Shown: positions 10,764-23,279 of the stretch, in pieces
How positions within the stretch are numbered: the stretch's first letter is position 1
How the letters are laid out: the number at the start of each line of letters is the position of its first letter
Source: Hexactinellida sp. DTS-2022
Taxonomy: Eukaryota; Porifera; Hexactinellida
NCBI GenBank assembly: GCA_028753945.1
Contig: JAPNXP010000015.1
Span: forward strand, 2,046,001-2,110,000
DNA length: 64,000 nt
Reading direction: 5' to 3'
Made by a program: the position numbers and the translations under genes
Notes under the pieces: model-generated
What the model was told of the DNA's origin: nothing
Seen by the model: the letters and a program-made list of their open reading frames with translations, nothing else
Databases searched by the model: none

Positions 10764-11016
10764 GCACTCAAATCTCCATTAACAGGGCAATGTCGTCCAG
10801 AGGGTGCCCGCAACTGGGAATTTGCCCGAATCTCAGAAATACAATAGCAAGGTATATATGAATCCCGAAGCGTCTAATCCATATTTTCTAGATTAATGTA
10901 AAAATCAAGCTTTATAGCTTAAATGAATACATATTTAGTTTGGTTTACACCAATAAGGGTGCCCGGTTGAGGGAGGTGCCCGTATCTGAGAGGTCCGGAT
11001 CTCGGAGGTTTGAGTG
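10764..11016. mobile_element. pogo-like MITE in intron 2 of the RNF213-like gene
   Basis: The ends are inverted copies (cactcaaatctcc at the left, ggaggtttgagtg at the right). Internal gggtgcccg motifs occur on both sides. TA lies next to the right end. It has no coding capacity. Confidence 0.6.
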
Positions 11017-11225
11017 TATATTATAATTTAGGTTATTATTGAATTACTAAATAATTGTTTGTAACAGGTAGGCTTTATCTAATAAATAAATTACTAATTA
11101 TAATAATTAAAGCGAAAACCGGGTTATAGTTGAGTGGTGCGCCGCGAAACGACCGAGGAGAATCATAGTTAAGTAATCCTATATAAATGTAAAAGTTTTT
11201 AGGATGCATGACATAGAGAACTTAC

Positions 11226-11388
11226 AATTATCGTTTTGCCCCTCAATTAGCTTAATAAAATCTTGCATTCTAACAAGAGTCCTCTTCTCACTTCCATCTT
11301 TATCAACAAGTCTTGAAACTGCAGACTGTATGCAATTTAGTAGTCTGGTCTTCTGACAAATAGTGGGCGGAATTATTTCTCCAGATTC
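11226..11388 (-). CDS. RNF213-like gene, exon 2
   Basis: A 163-bp exon with acceptor tttgcttag and donor gtaagt. In phase 0 it encodes ESGEIIPPTICQKTRLLNCI and continues through an LVRMQDFIKLIEG helix. The reading frame matches both neighbours, which supports the model strongly. Confidence 0.85.
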
Positions 11389-11476
11389 CTAAGCAAACAA
11401 TAGACATAATTATGTGTTCTTCAGGTTAAATTGTAAAATGCTCTAAATTAAGACATTGGCAAAACTACAGACTAAC

Positions 11477-14400
11477 CTCTTCATAACCCCCGAATACTTG
11501 GTAGATCTTTAATCCAATCAGCTGTGATATAGGAGGCAGCTCTGTATAGTCAAGAGAACGTATATCATCGATATGCACTGTGTACCAGTCTCCTCCACAG
11601 AAACTCATAAATTTACTCCCGTGTGCCTCTCTACTTAGTTGGACCAAGAATATTAGAAACACATCACACTTAAACTCTCCAATCTGTTCCTCTCTCCAGT
11701 CCTTCAACTCATCCACTGTCTTGTGACGAGCACAAGCAATTAGCTTAGCATTCTCTGCTCCTCTCTCACACTGGACAAGTAGTACCTTTTTCTCTCTCGT
11801 CTCACTCTCAGAGTCTCCTCTCAGGAACTTATGAATCTCTCTGATGTACTGCTGTTCTGTCTGGAACTGCTGTAAAGACAGACTCCGCATTTGTACTGAA
11901 TCTGTATTTCTAGACATACGCTGTTGCAATTGATCTATGTCCCTCTCTGTTAGAAGTCGTGAGTGGGTTGTAGCAAGAGTGAGATGTGCTCCTGTCCCAT
12001 TCCCACAGATACCACTCAGTACCTGACTCAGATACTCCTCTAGACTGCCTAACTGTAGCTTGAAATACTCTGATATAATCTGTTCCGACTGGATAGAGAG
12101 AAGACTGTTCTTACCACGCAGTATTGCATCTGTAGTAGCCATTCTAAGCAATAGAGTCTGACTTCTCTTCAAAACTGCTATCCTATCTACGCCAGGATCT
12201 GTAGCATGTAGATACATCTCTTTCATTACGTGGAATACAATGGAAGAAGGAGTATCAGTGTTATAACCAATAAAACAATCTCCGATTGTAAACTCTCCTC
12301 TCCTTTGCAATCCAATAGACTTAGCCCTATCGAGAGTCGAGAAATTCTGAGCCCACTCAGCCAGCTGTTTAGATACTATAACACCGTCTTCAGTTAGGAC
12401 AGTGGACATGGTGAGGAAATGCTTCTCAAGTCGATTGATGAGAGGAGTAGGGAAGGTGGTGTACACTGTGTCTGAATCTGCAATTACGATAAGCTTAAAA
12501 CTGTCATGGACTCTGCATTTCATTCTGTGCGTGCCTAAACCAAGGTCTACATACCTCTGGTTATATATCTTCATGTAATACTGGTTTAGAGCATCATACA
12601 AACTCTCGTACAAGTTCTCCAAGTTCAGAAGGATCACAGTTTTCCCAGACTCCATACAAACTTTAATTTTATTTATGTTCCTACATACCATCGAGTATTC
12701 TTGGTCTCTAGGGAAGTTTGAACCGAATATGACACGAATATCATCGAGCTTATATTCTGGCCATAAGTTGGTGGATTTAAGCAGAATGTTAAGAGCTGAA
12801 TAATTCTCCGTAAGGAGCAGCAGGTAACGAGTCTCCCCGTAAAAAGAGGTGGAGAAGCTCGCCAGGTTAGCTCGAATGAGCCCCAGGGGTGAGCTATCAG
12901 GGCCTACGGCACTATCTATTGGCAGCTTAACTGTTTGTATGAACAACTGTAATGCCTGGTTATTAGACGCTCCCCCAAAGTTCCTATACACACAGTGCCT
13001 CAGTATAGATAGAGTTAGCGTTGTTTTATACTCATAGCATAGAAAGACCAACATTTTAATTAGACTGTAGAAGTCCCTCAAACCATAATACTCCCTGGAT
13101 TTGTGCGTCTTGAGAATCAATTTAAGATACGCTTTGGACAAGTCAGGGATGCAGATTTCAATGCTGTCTACAATTCTTGGGTCGACTGAGTTAGAACGAC
13201 AGATCTCTCTGGCACTTGATAGCAGCTCTTCTTCGCCAGGGTCTCCTCTCGATACCATAATCCCGCGGTTCATCTTAGCAGGATCAAGAGACCAGTTGGA
13301 AATCCCAATAAACGCCACCTCTTCAGTATTCTCGTCCCTCTTCTCCTCAGTTCCGTAACTACTGTCCTCTAATAGGGGGTGAAGTACCTTCAAGGGGAGG
13401 AGAGGAGAGTCTTCTGCCAGGCCCACCTCGTCCAGCACTACACAACAAACGAACTTACTGCTCTGGGTTTTCTTTTGCATCTTCTTGCAGTTATCGAACA
13501 CTCCAATGATTCCTTCAGCAGTAGACAGCTGGCTGCACTGGTAAGACATTATATGAATTTCTTTGAAATTCCTGAGAATGGAGCCATCTTGGCATTTATT
13601 TCCTTGCATATTATTAGAAATTATTGTCTTAGCCAGGGACTTGGAACTTCCCGGCTTTCCGACTACGAAGAGTGGAATCTTTAGTTCTATGCTCACGAAC
13701 ATCATAAATACATTCTCTTTAAGAGCTGTGTTTTTCGCAATGTGTTCCCCTACAGTCATCTGATCTAGGATATTCTGTTGACACCTGTCTATCTCGATTT
13801 CTATCACCTCATAATTAGTTATGGGAGTAAGCGGATTCTTAAAATGTTTGGATATTCTCTTATCGAAATTTCTCCGTACTTGTAGCCGAGCTCGATAGCA
13901 CACGGCAATCGCTAGAAGTAAACTGTAGCTTATTTTATCAATCCCTGAGATTTTGGGTACCCGTGGGAGCTGTGGGGACGTTGCAGGGAGCTCTAAGAGA
14001 GGAGCGACAGGTTGGGCATGTGCTATTGGTGGCTTAATTCGAGAACCTATTCTCAGAGGTGAAGTGGGGCTTGAGTGTTCGGAGGGAACTCTACATCTAG
14101 GAGGAGATGATGTTGGAGATTCTATTCTAGAACGAGAGTTTAACATCTCCAAAAGTGGAGTACATTTAACAGTTACGTTAGAAGTCAGAGCTCCTTGTAC
14201 AGTTAGGGTATCATAAACTACAACCGGGTTAGATGGCTTTGCCTCTTCAAAATACTTTGGGACAATAAACTCAAGCTTAGCATAGAACCATAGCATCACC
14301 CTCATTGCTCTTTCCACGTCTCTCAAACTAACAAAGCTACACTCATCCTTTCTCTCTCTCATGTAACTCTGTGCACCAGCGAGAACCTCACTTATCACAT

Positions 14401-17400
14401 CTATAATGTCATCTCGTGCTTCTATCGGGCTGTTAGAGTCTCGTAGATGTTTCGCTACTATCTCTCGAGTGTATGTCTTCTCTATGCTGTTACTCAACTG
14501 ACCGAAATCCCACACCAATGGTCGTAAACTGGCAGGAAGCTCCATCACTCGATAGACCAACTCACGGAGAGGAATGTCTCCCAGTCTGTCTGTGGTCTCA
14601 CTGGACTTGGTGAAGAACCCGAGACCAGCAGAACTCAGTTTGATCAGCATCTCCTCTGTGTGTTTGCGATAAGGATTACAAGCTGCTATGAACTGGAGTC
14701 CTATGTCAGTGCGGATGTGTCTGCCGTAAATTCTCTTGTCGCACATTATCTCTTTGATCAGTCCAATGGCTGGGCTCGTATTGGCTTCATCAAAAAACAA
14801 TACAGTATCAACTTGGTGTTCAATATAATTCCTCTGTGCTAGCTTCTCAGCTTCCGCTACCTTGGACTTCACATCAGACTCTGTGGTACCGCCATGTACC
14901 TTCAGTATTAGCATGTTAGTAGCTCCAGTCTGTAGAGCTTGTAGGGAACACATGAACTGAATGAGGCGTGTCTTGCCACAGCCTGTCTCGCCCATTATAA
15001 CAACGGGAATGTTACAACGGAATCTCATTAGAATTGCTAGAATCTTCCTCATATTGTCAAGAGTTAATACATAACCTGGATCTGGATCCGATAGCCATTC
15101 AAGTTCCATCACATTGCCCAATTTTTCTATCTTTCTACCTTTGTCTAACTGTTGATAGTCCTCATTAAAGTTAACTTTATTGAGCTCCAATATATTAAGT
15201 AATTTCGGATGTAGAATGTTAGCTTCAATGACATTAGTAGGATCTTCAGAATCGTATAGATGGCCTTGTTTGGATATATGGAAACCTATGAATGTCATAC
15301 TGTGTCTATCCGGATTGAAGAATATGTAGGGATGTGAGGCGTTCTCCCATTTGCGTCTCTTAACAATTTCATAAACTTGTAGAAGGTCTTTGGTCACAGT
15401 ATCAATTTCTTCCCTCAGAGATGGTGTAGCAAAATCTCGAGACATGTGAATAAGAAACTTAACTACAAAGGATTTGAATCCAAGCCATTCCTCGCCCATA
15501 ATACCAGAAGTACAAAAATCAGAGTTATCACAATCAGAAAGTTGTTTACTTAAGAAGGTACCAAAGTTATTAATTTCTAACCAGGAAGGCTGCTGGATCC
15601 CGCAGTACTTTAACAATACCTGTAACACTTCAGGAGGACTCATCTTATGGAAGGTTGTGCTGTCAAAGATAAATTGATCAAGATTTTGACCTGCTTCCAG
15701 CTGTTTCAAGTAAGCGAAAGTTCTTTGGAATTCTTGCTTGTTCAATTCATTGATATTAATAGTTTGCATTCCTCGCGACTCCGAAATGTTTCGTATGTTT
15801 AGTGCCTGAATCGGCTGTATGCATTGCAAAGATGGGAAAAGCTGACTGAATTTCTCAAGTTGTTTAAATTTGGGGATAATGGTTGTTTCGATGACGTAAT
15901 AGTCTTTACCATTTGAGTGCCATATCTCACCTGATCTCTTACAAATCCCGCCTAATATGAGCAGTTTGAATATAACCGGTTCTATTCCTATCTGTACAGT
16001 AGATGCTATATCCACGTGGTACATGACTCCATGCTTAATACCACTAACACTCCTCGTCAGCAGTTGTTCAGCTAGATGTTCCTCAGAAGCTTGTTTACCG
16101 TGAATAGCTACAGTCACAGCCGATTGTTCTCTCTCCTCCTCACTCACTATACCCTGACTCAACAGGTCTAATTTGAGATTATTAATATAGAGAGACTTAC
16201 CTGCCCCTACGCTATCCGATACTACCAGTCTAACTCTCGATCTCTCTTTGTCTACCATCCAAGCGGATGCGCCACTACTATAGGAGATTTTTTGATAGAA
16301 CTTTTGTTGCAAATACTCACTGATACTTTTAAATACGTTATCATTGGTGACATGACTGGGTCTCTTGTAGTTCTCCAGAGCAGCTGCCATATAGGACTGC
16401 TCCTCCCTCTCTTCAGAACAAATAATAACAAGTTTATAGCGAGATTTAGCTTCTAACTGCAAGTACCTCCTCAGAATGCTCACAGACTGCACAGCTACTT
16501 CGTACTGCAGATTCTCTACGGCAACCAAACAGTACAAGTATAAGTGATTATTGTTCGACTTGAAAATGACTCTTCTCCAGAAGATATCGATCTCTTCAAC
16601 CGTTGTGAGATCAGAGCAGAGCAATACTTCACTGGAGTCGGGAAGAGGAAGTAGGGGAGACAGCTGGTAGAGAGAGAGGATGGATTCATAAATAAGATAA
16701 TTTGGTATAAATATTAAATTTGGTTCTTGAGGCTTAAAAATAGTACAGAATGCCCTGTCTCCTCGAATCTTACTGTTTCCGCTGTTGTATACTACTTCCA
16801 GGAATGCACCCAGCTTCAAGATATCAATATACTCAATTTCTGTTGTTACAATCTCTTCTGGTATTTGTACAGGAGAGTGAGTAGGAAGTGAGGCGCCTCT
16901 CCTCTCCTCTGTATCATCCCAATCCATAGATTCGTCTCCAGAGCTGCAGTCCCTCTCGTCGTCTTTAATATTATTCTGCATACACCACCTCATAACTGAT
17001 CGTTCAGTAACAACTTCTTTATGTCTCCTTATTGCATTGATGCCTTGAATACATAAATAGAGACTGAGTTCGCAATCTGACGACAATTTCTCTACAATCT
17101 CTTTTTCACTATGAGAAAAGCTATCAGGAATTTCAACCTCTTTACTCTTTTGTACCTGCTGCAGAGGTTTTGCTGGCTCCTTAACGGTCTCTGCACCAAT
17201 AAATGAGTATTTACTGGTGCGTGCAGTTGAATGGAATCGAGTTTGCCTAGATAGAGCAGCAGTAGGATGTGAATGAGAGGGTCGAGTAGAAGTTACAAAG
17301 TTCGATTGCTTGAGAGCCAATTGTATCTCTTCACTGGTTATATCGGCATTAAGAGAACTGAGCAAATGGTAGAGCTGTTCTTCGCTCTGTGGGTTTGAAT

Positions 17401-20400
17401 TTTCAATGAAAGCTCGTACGCCTTTCTGGAGTAAAACTATTTGTTTAATTGTAAAGTAATTCAAGAAATAACAATTCGTCCTAGCCTCTTCTAGCCTTTG
17501 TTCGCACTGTATCAGAGTATTTCGTGTTTTATGTATTTCTGATTCTACTTTCGGCGCTTGTTGTAAGTTGCAAGTAAATGAATAGTTGAAGAATTGCATA
17601 TTTCCTATCTCGGCTAAACTGCTTACGATGGTTGCGAGTTCTGAGATTAGGTCGAAGAGCTGATTGAATTTGCTGGCATTTTTCTTGCTATCGATCTTAG
17701 ATATAATGTCAGACTTCCCAACCACAAGTGTGAGTTTGCTCCTCAGATCTTTCAGTTGTTCCATAGTATAAGTCTTTGTAACTGTTTCTTTCTCAGTTGA
17801 CAGAGAAACCATCTCATTCGCATTGTATGTGCTGTCTGTTGAGATGGTGAAGATACCAGAAGAGACAATCTTCTCAAGCTGCATGAGAGCTCCTTCTTCC
17901 AAAGAGCCTTGTGACTTCTTCAACTCCTCCCAGAATGAGACATTCTTGGAGACATACTCAAGCATTTCAATTAACTCTTTATTGGTGTTAACGACAGAGA
18001 ATACCTCTATACACCTCTCAATGAGATAGTCATAGGTTGTATCTCTGTTAATGGGGAATATAATAGGAGCTAGATTAGTGCATACAGAATGCAGAATCAT
18101 AATACGGTCTGTTTCAGCTCCGTCTCCACTGGAGGTAGTCAACGCTATTTCAACAAAAGTCTTCAAATCATTTAAATCACGCATATTCCTCTTAACCCAT
18201 TTCAAGAATTCTACTCTATTCAATATCCTCTCTAATACTCCTAGATTCTCATTTGTAAAATATCGTAGGGATTGTGCCGTATTCAATAACTCTTCGTTAA
18301 TGGATGAAAGCGGTTTATCTTTGAAATTAATTTTGAAGTTTGTAAGATTTATGATTAATGTAAAATCAGATTTGATAGAAAAAGCTTCTCTCAGCTGGAG
18401 TAACTTGTCTGCTGCCTCAGAACACTTGTATAAGTCAAAGTATAAAGTTATATTACTACTGCAATTAAGGAGCTCAGGAATTTCGGTAAATTGTTCCAAC
18501 TTTGAAATTTGATTACCAAAAGTTAAATACTTCAATTCGTGTATTATAGAGCAACTATCAGTTTTGGATTGAAATAATTTTTGTACTTCTGATAGAAGAA
18601 TGGTTTTATTACGCAAGGTTTTTAAAGTTTCTTCAATGAGAGTATAAGTTGGGAGCCAAACTTGTTCGTATAAGAGATTCAAGTCGAAACTTCCCTTTTT
18701 TAAAACTTCGGAAAGATGATATAAATTAGAAAAAGTGTTAGTAAAGATGAAAGAGTCTTTAAAATACATCGCGGAGTTAGACATGGACATAAAATGGTCG
18801 GAGTTAATAATTTCGTTTACTTCTGGGATGATTAAAAATTTAAAGTTCTCATCATTTATTTCTACAATTTCACAGAGATTAAAATTGACCCATAGGCCCA
18901 AATCAAGGAAATTTTGAATATATTCACATTTGAATTCTTGAATTTTAGCAAATAACAGCGCTAGATTCTCCAAATCTTTGTATTTAGTTTGTACCCAAGC
19001 AGTGGCTGTACGACAGTATTTAATTGCATCTTGAATATCTTTTAAAGATTTCTTGTTTTCTGAAACATATTGTTTGAGGACTAGCTTTATAAGAGAAAGG
19101 AATACTTCTTCATGTTGGCTGATGAATAAGAAACTATTAATATTGATTTGATAAGCACAGATGAAATTAATGTAATCTGAAATTGTCTTAAAAGCTTTTC
19201 CAATTAGATCCTTGTTTTCAACACTCATATTTTCATTGATTTCTGGAATAGAAATAAACTCAAAATAGTTAGCCCATGAGGGCCACTCTAACAAATGATG
19301 AATTGGATGTTCCAAAAAGGATTTTCGCTCTTCATATAGAATAGAACTAAAGACTATTTCAATATGCTTTAATTGATCACGATTTATACACTTCAAATGA
19401 TGAACAACATTATTTCTGGCATTATGATCAACACTTTTCATTCTCCGAGTCATTTCTTTACGAAACAAAACCTTCAAATGTTCTCCCAGTTTGTTGTGAG
19501 CAAAAATGAACAAGTCTGTAAACGTTGACAGAATTATTCGTTCATCCTTTAGTGCTGATTCTAAAAAATTTATTGTAAGACTGGGCCATTGAATTGCAGC
19601 GGGAAAACTAAGAGCGGTTATTTTATCCCAAAATTTAATTTCTTTTTCATAATCAAGGTAATACTTGTGATATTTAGCTACTATTCTATTATTATAATAC
19701 TTTTCAACGAATGTAATTATTTCTTGGATGTCCTGTTGGGCTATACTATTAGGAACTAGAGTTTCTAGAGTAGTGCACTCGTGAGCAAATAGCTCAATTA
19801 TGAGAAAGAATGTCTCCTCACTAAGACGAAAAATTGGAAATAAAGACGACAACTTAAGTGTTAATAAGAATAAGCGCTTTATCTCGATAGGAATTGTTTC
19901 GGGAAAAGTATTTCCAGGAAATCTAGAAATTAAAAACCTTAGGATGGACCTGAAGAATTCCGAAGATAATAAGTTCCCTTTAAATAATTGCATTAAGATG
20001 AAACTCATGAATCCAGATATTGGGAGAACTTGAGGTTGCGATGAATGAATTTCATAAAATATATGTGAATTATAGAAATCGAGAGAATTATATAAAATGC
20101 TGTAGGGCAAGATTGGATCAAAGCGAGATAAACTGAATGATTTCTTTATTGCATCATTCGCGAGTTTAGGTGTCTTACAAGTCCAATTAGTTGGAAACCC
20201 CCAGTATTCATTAGTAGTGTAAGCCAAGGTGTCCAGAAGTTCAACATGACTCTCAGATAAGTTAAATACACAATGATAGAAAGCTAACATGTCAAAGAAT
20301 TTGGCACTACATTTGGTAGAAACATGAGTGAAGATAAATGTACAAATTGCCTCTTGAACTTTAGCTTTCTGTTTGATATATTCTAAGGCAAAAGTTTTAG

Positions 20401-22567
20401 AATGTAGTGAGTCATAAAATACGCCTTCAAAAGCCTCAACAACTCTATTAACTATAGATAAAATATCTTGAGATTTCAACTTAAACTCGTGAACCAAATA
20501 ACATGATGTGTAAATACGTAAGAGGATTTCTGTAATTTTCAATTGATTACTCTTCGAAAATAGAAATTCAATATAGCTTTGCAAAATCTTAACTGTTCCA
20601 TCATCAATATATCTTAAATTCTCATCCCAATTTCGAAAATTGTTAAATTCATTCGATGGAGAGATAGATATATGCATAATTTCATTTACTCTTGATATGA
20701 TAATAAGCAAGAAATCATCCAATGTATAACATCCTAGAGGATATGAAAAATATCCCATGTCCATAAAGGTAGGTGTAAAAGCTAGCAGTGACAAGAATCT
20801 ACGAGTATGGATATCTTTAAATTGAACAAAATCGTCTGTTTTAAGGGGAAGATATGACTTAATATGACTTAAAATATCCCCTTTCTTTGGATAAGTTGGG
20901 AGTATCATCAAATCAAATTGTTTTATAGTTGTATTAATTATTTCGTTTGGATTCTCATGAAATTTCCATTGAAAATGGCGGTTAAAGATCATTTTAGAAT
21001 AATGATTTAATTCTTCATACAGTCCTTGTTCTTCTCTCATATAAAAAAAGTATTTATAAGGAAATTGCACAGTTTGTTTCTTTATAAAATGAACCGGTAT
21101 CCTAATAGAACCAGTAATGATGACGAATTCAAATTCTCTGGCGTTATGGAGTAGATTTATTGGATTTAAAACTCTAAAATGACAGTATAAAATACTGAAA
21201 TTATCCTCTCCTATTCTGATACAAATAGCATCAGTTTTATCCCATACTTCCTTCATAAGAATCGTGTAAAATTGTAAAGTGAAACAGTTAAGACTGTTGG
21301 GTTCAATTTCGGACAAAATCGGAAGATTTGAAGAAGGCTTTCCATTACCACTAGCGAGAGAATTATATGGTCGTTTGTCAAGTTCCTCAGTGAATTCTAC
21401 ACCAGACTCCCCATTTCGAATAAAGGATGTTTCATGTTGTGTGGTATCCTCTTTGGGACGTGCAACTTCCTTGGCAGCTTGTTGTTTGGTATCCTCTTTG
21501 GGAGGTGTATCTTCATGGGCAGCTTGTTGTTGTGTAGTATCCTCTTTGGGAGCTGTATCTTCCTTGGCAGTTTGTTGTTTGGCATCCTCTTTGGGAGGTG
21601 TATCTTCATGGGCAGCTTGTTGTTGTGTAGTATCCTCTTTGGGAGCTGTATCTTCCTTGGCACCTTGTTGTTGTGTAGTATCCTCTTTGGGAGCTGTATC
21701 TTCCTTGGCAGCTTGTTTTTGTGTAGTATCCTCTTTGGGAGCTGTATCTTCCTTGGCAGTTTGTTGTTTGGCATCCTCTTTGGGAGGTGTATCTTCATGG
21801 GCAGCTTGTTGTTGTTTGATATCCTCTTTGGGAGCTGTATCCTCCTTGGCAGTTTGTTGTTTGGCATCCTCTTTGGGAGCTGAATCTTCATGGGCAGCTT
21901 GTTGTTGTTTGATATCCTCTTTGGGAGCTGTATCTTCCTTGGTAGCTTGTTGTTGTGTAGTATCCTCTTTGGGAGTTGTATCTTCCTTGGCACCTTGTTG
22001 TTGTGTAGTATCCTCTTTGGGAGGTGTATCTTCCTTGGCAGCTTGTTGTTGCTTGGTATCCTCTTTGGGAGGTGTATCTTCCTTGGCAGTTTGTTGTTTG
22101 GCATCCTCTTTGGGAGCTGTATCTTCCTTGGCAGTTTGTTGTTTGGTATCCTCTTTGGGAGGTGTATCTTCCTTGGTAGCTTGTTGTTTGGCATCCTCTT
22201 TGGGAGGTGTATCCTCCTTGGCAGCTTGTTGTTGCTTGGTATCCTCTTTGGGAGGTGTATCTTCCTTGGCAGTTTGTTGTTTGGCATCCTCTTTGGGAGC
22301 TGTATCTTCCTTGGCAGTTTGTTGTTTGGCATCCTCTTTGGGAGGTGTATCTTCATTGTCAGCTTGTTGTTGGTTTTTGTTAGGAAAATATATATCAAGT
22401 CCTTGGGAAGCGGAAGCTAGAGAAACATCTGTAACTTCTTTCCCATTCTCGTCAAGTGAATCGTGGTTGATCAGAGGACCATTACAGAACATACAATACA
22501 TTGCAATATCTGGAAATGAGCCCCAATTTAGTGAACCCTTACATCTATTTGAACAAAACTTCGGCAT
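11477..22567 (-). CDS. RNF213-like: RNF213-like giant AAA+ ATPase, exon 1
   Basis: Vertebrate RNF213 (mysterin) is a dynein-like AAA+ protein with a C-terminal E3 ligase module, acting on lipid droplets and intracellular pathogens. Exon 1 encodes 3,697 residues without a break; an in-frame TAA lies directly before the ATG. Order: a Cys4 zinc-binding motif (C5, C9, C25, C28); a Lys/Glu/Asp/Gln repeat (about 71-382); a long helical arm; a degenerate P-loop SVGAGKS near 2117 (AAA2); AAA3 Walker A GETGCGKT near 2525 and Walker B FFDEANTS near 2588; the family signature VWDFGQL near 2687; AAA4 Walker A GKPGSSKS near 2967 and Walker B VVLDEVGLAEDS near 3043; PLINRLEKH near 3374. Both active AAA sites look intact. 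The donor GAAGAG|gttagt ends the exon. RNF213 identity is from motif recognition and is very likely; ligase activity cannot be assumed because no RING is seen. Confidence 0.95.
21420..22356 (-). repeat. In-frame 45/48-bp minisatellite encoding a KED/Q-rich tract
   Basis: About 20 tandem units of 15 or 16 codons, each of the type KEDTxPKEDxKQQxA. They make a charged, probably disordered linker between the N-terminal zinc motif and the helical arm. Units differ by few substitutions and by one extra Gln codon. Variants are interspersed rather than ordered, suggesting continuing unequal exchange. Copy number is probably variable between individuals. Confidence 0.95.
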
Positions 22568-23088
22568 TTAAAAAGCTAAATATATGTAGATAAATTTTTG
22601 TGTAAAATATTTCAATAAGATGCAAATAATGAAATTTAGGAATATACAGTAATTAGATGTTAACGTGATTCAAGTGGAGGAACATTCTAATATACGAAAT
22701 AAAACCGAGTGTATATATAGAAACAATTTCTTGTTCCGAATTAGGATCCAAATTGACTGATAGATATGGAGTCCTCGTAAACCAGCAGCACATCGTAAAA
22801 GTGTCATTCTTGACTGTGAATTAAAGTATTTTAAAGCTAGAAATTAAAAATCGTTTATAAGGCCATATAAAATAAATTAAAACTTGTCATCATCCGTCCC
22901 AAATTAAACCCCCCGTACGGATATATTTTATTATGATATTATGAACATATTCGTACAGATATTAGCTATAAACTTGTCTAAAGTACTCCTTATGTATCAA
23001 TTATTAGGATAGTCTTGTATTCATCGGCGGATAATTTTGCATCAAATCCTTAAAATCAGGGGTGGCGAGTACGATATAAGTTTCGAGT
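22568..23088. other. Upstream region of the RNF213-like gene
   Basis: AT-rich and non-coding. A fragment at about 22858-22935 (aaggccatataaaataaatt, then a cccgtacggatatatttta variant) belongs to the element family whose ends bound 49274-50453. The promoter cannot be pinpointed. Confidence 0.5.
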
Positions 23089-23279
23089 TAAATTGAGAAT
23101 TGATCAGAATAGGAATACATTTACAGCAATAATAATTTTCCATCCATCCTTAAATCAGGAAAAACTGTTTTGAATGTCAAAAATTAAATTGAGAATTGAT
23201 CAGAATAGGAATACGTTTACAGTAATAATAATTTTCATCCATCCTTAAATCAGGAAAAACTGTTTTGAATGTCAAAAAC
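23089..23279. repeat. Tandem duplication of ~97 bp
   Basis: Two copies of a segment beginning aaattgagaattgatcagaa and ending near tttgaatgtcaaaa follow each other, differing by a few bases. Confidence 0.85.

Noticed and set aside
21279..22571. Long open frames antisense to and out of phase with the RNF213-like N-terminal repeat
   Set aside because: The repeat unit is a multiple of three and lacks stops in several frames, so one open unit makes the whole array open. The peptides are monotonous and the sense frame has clear homology.
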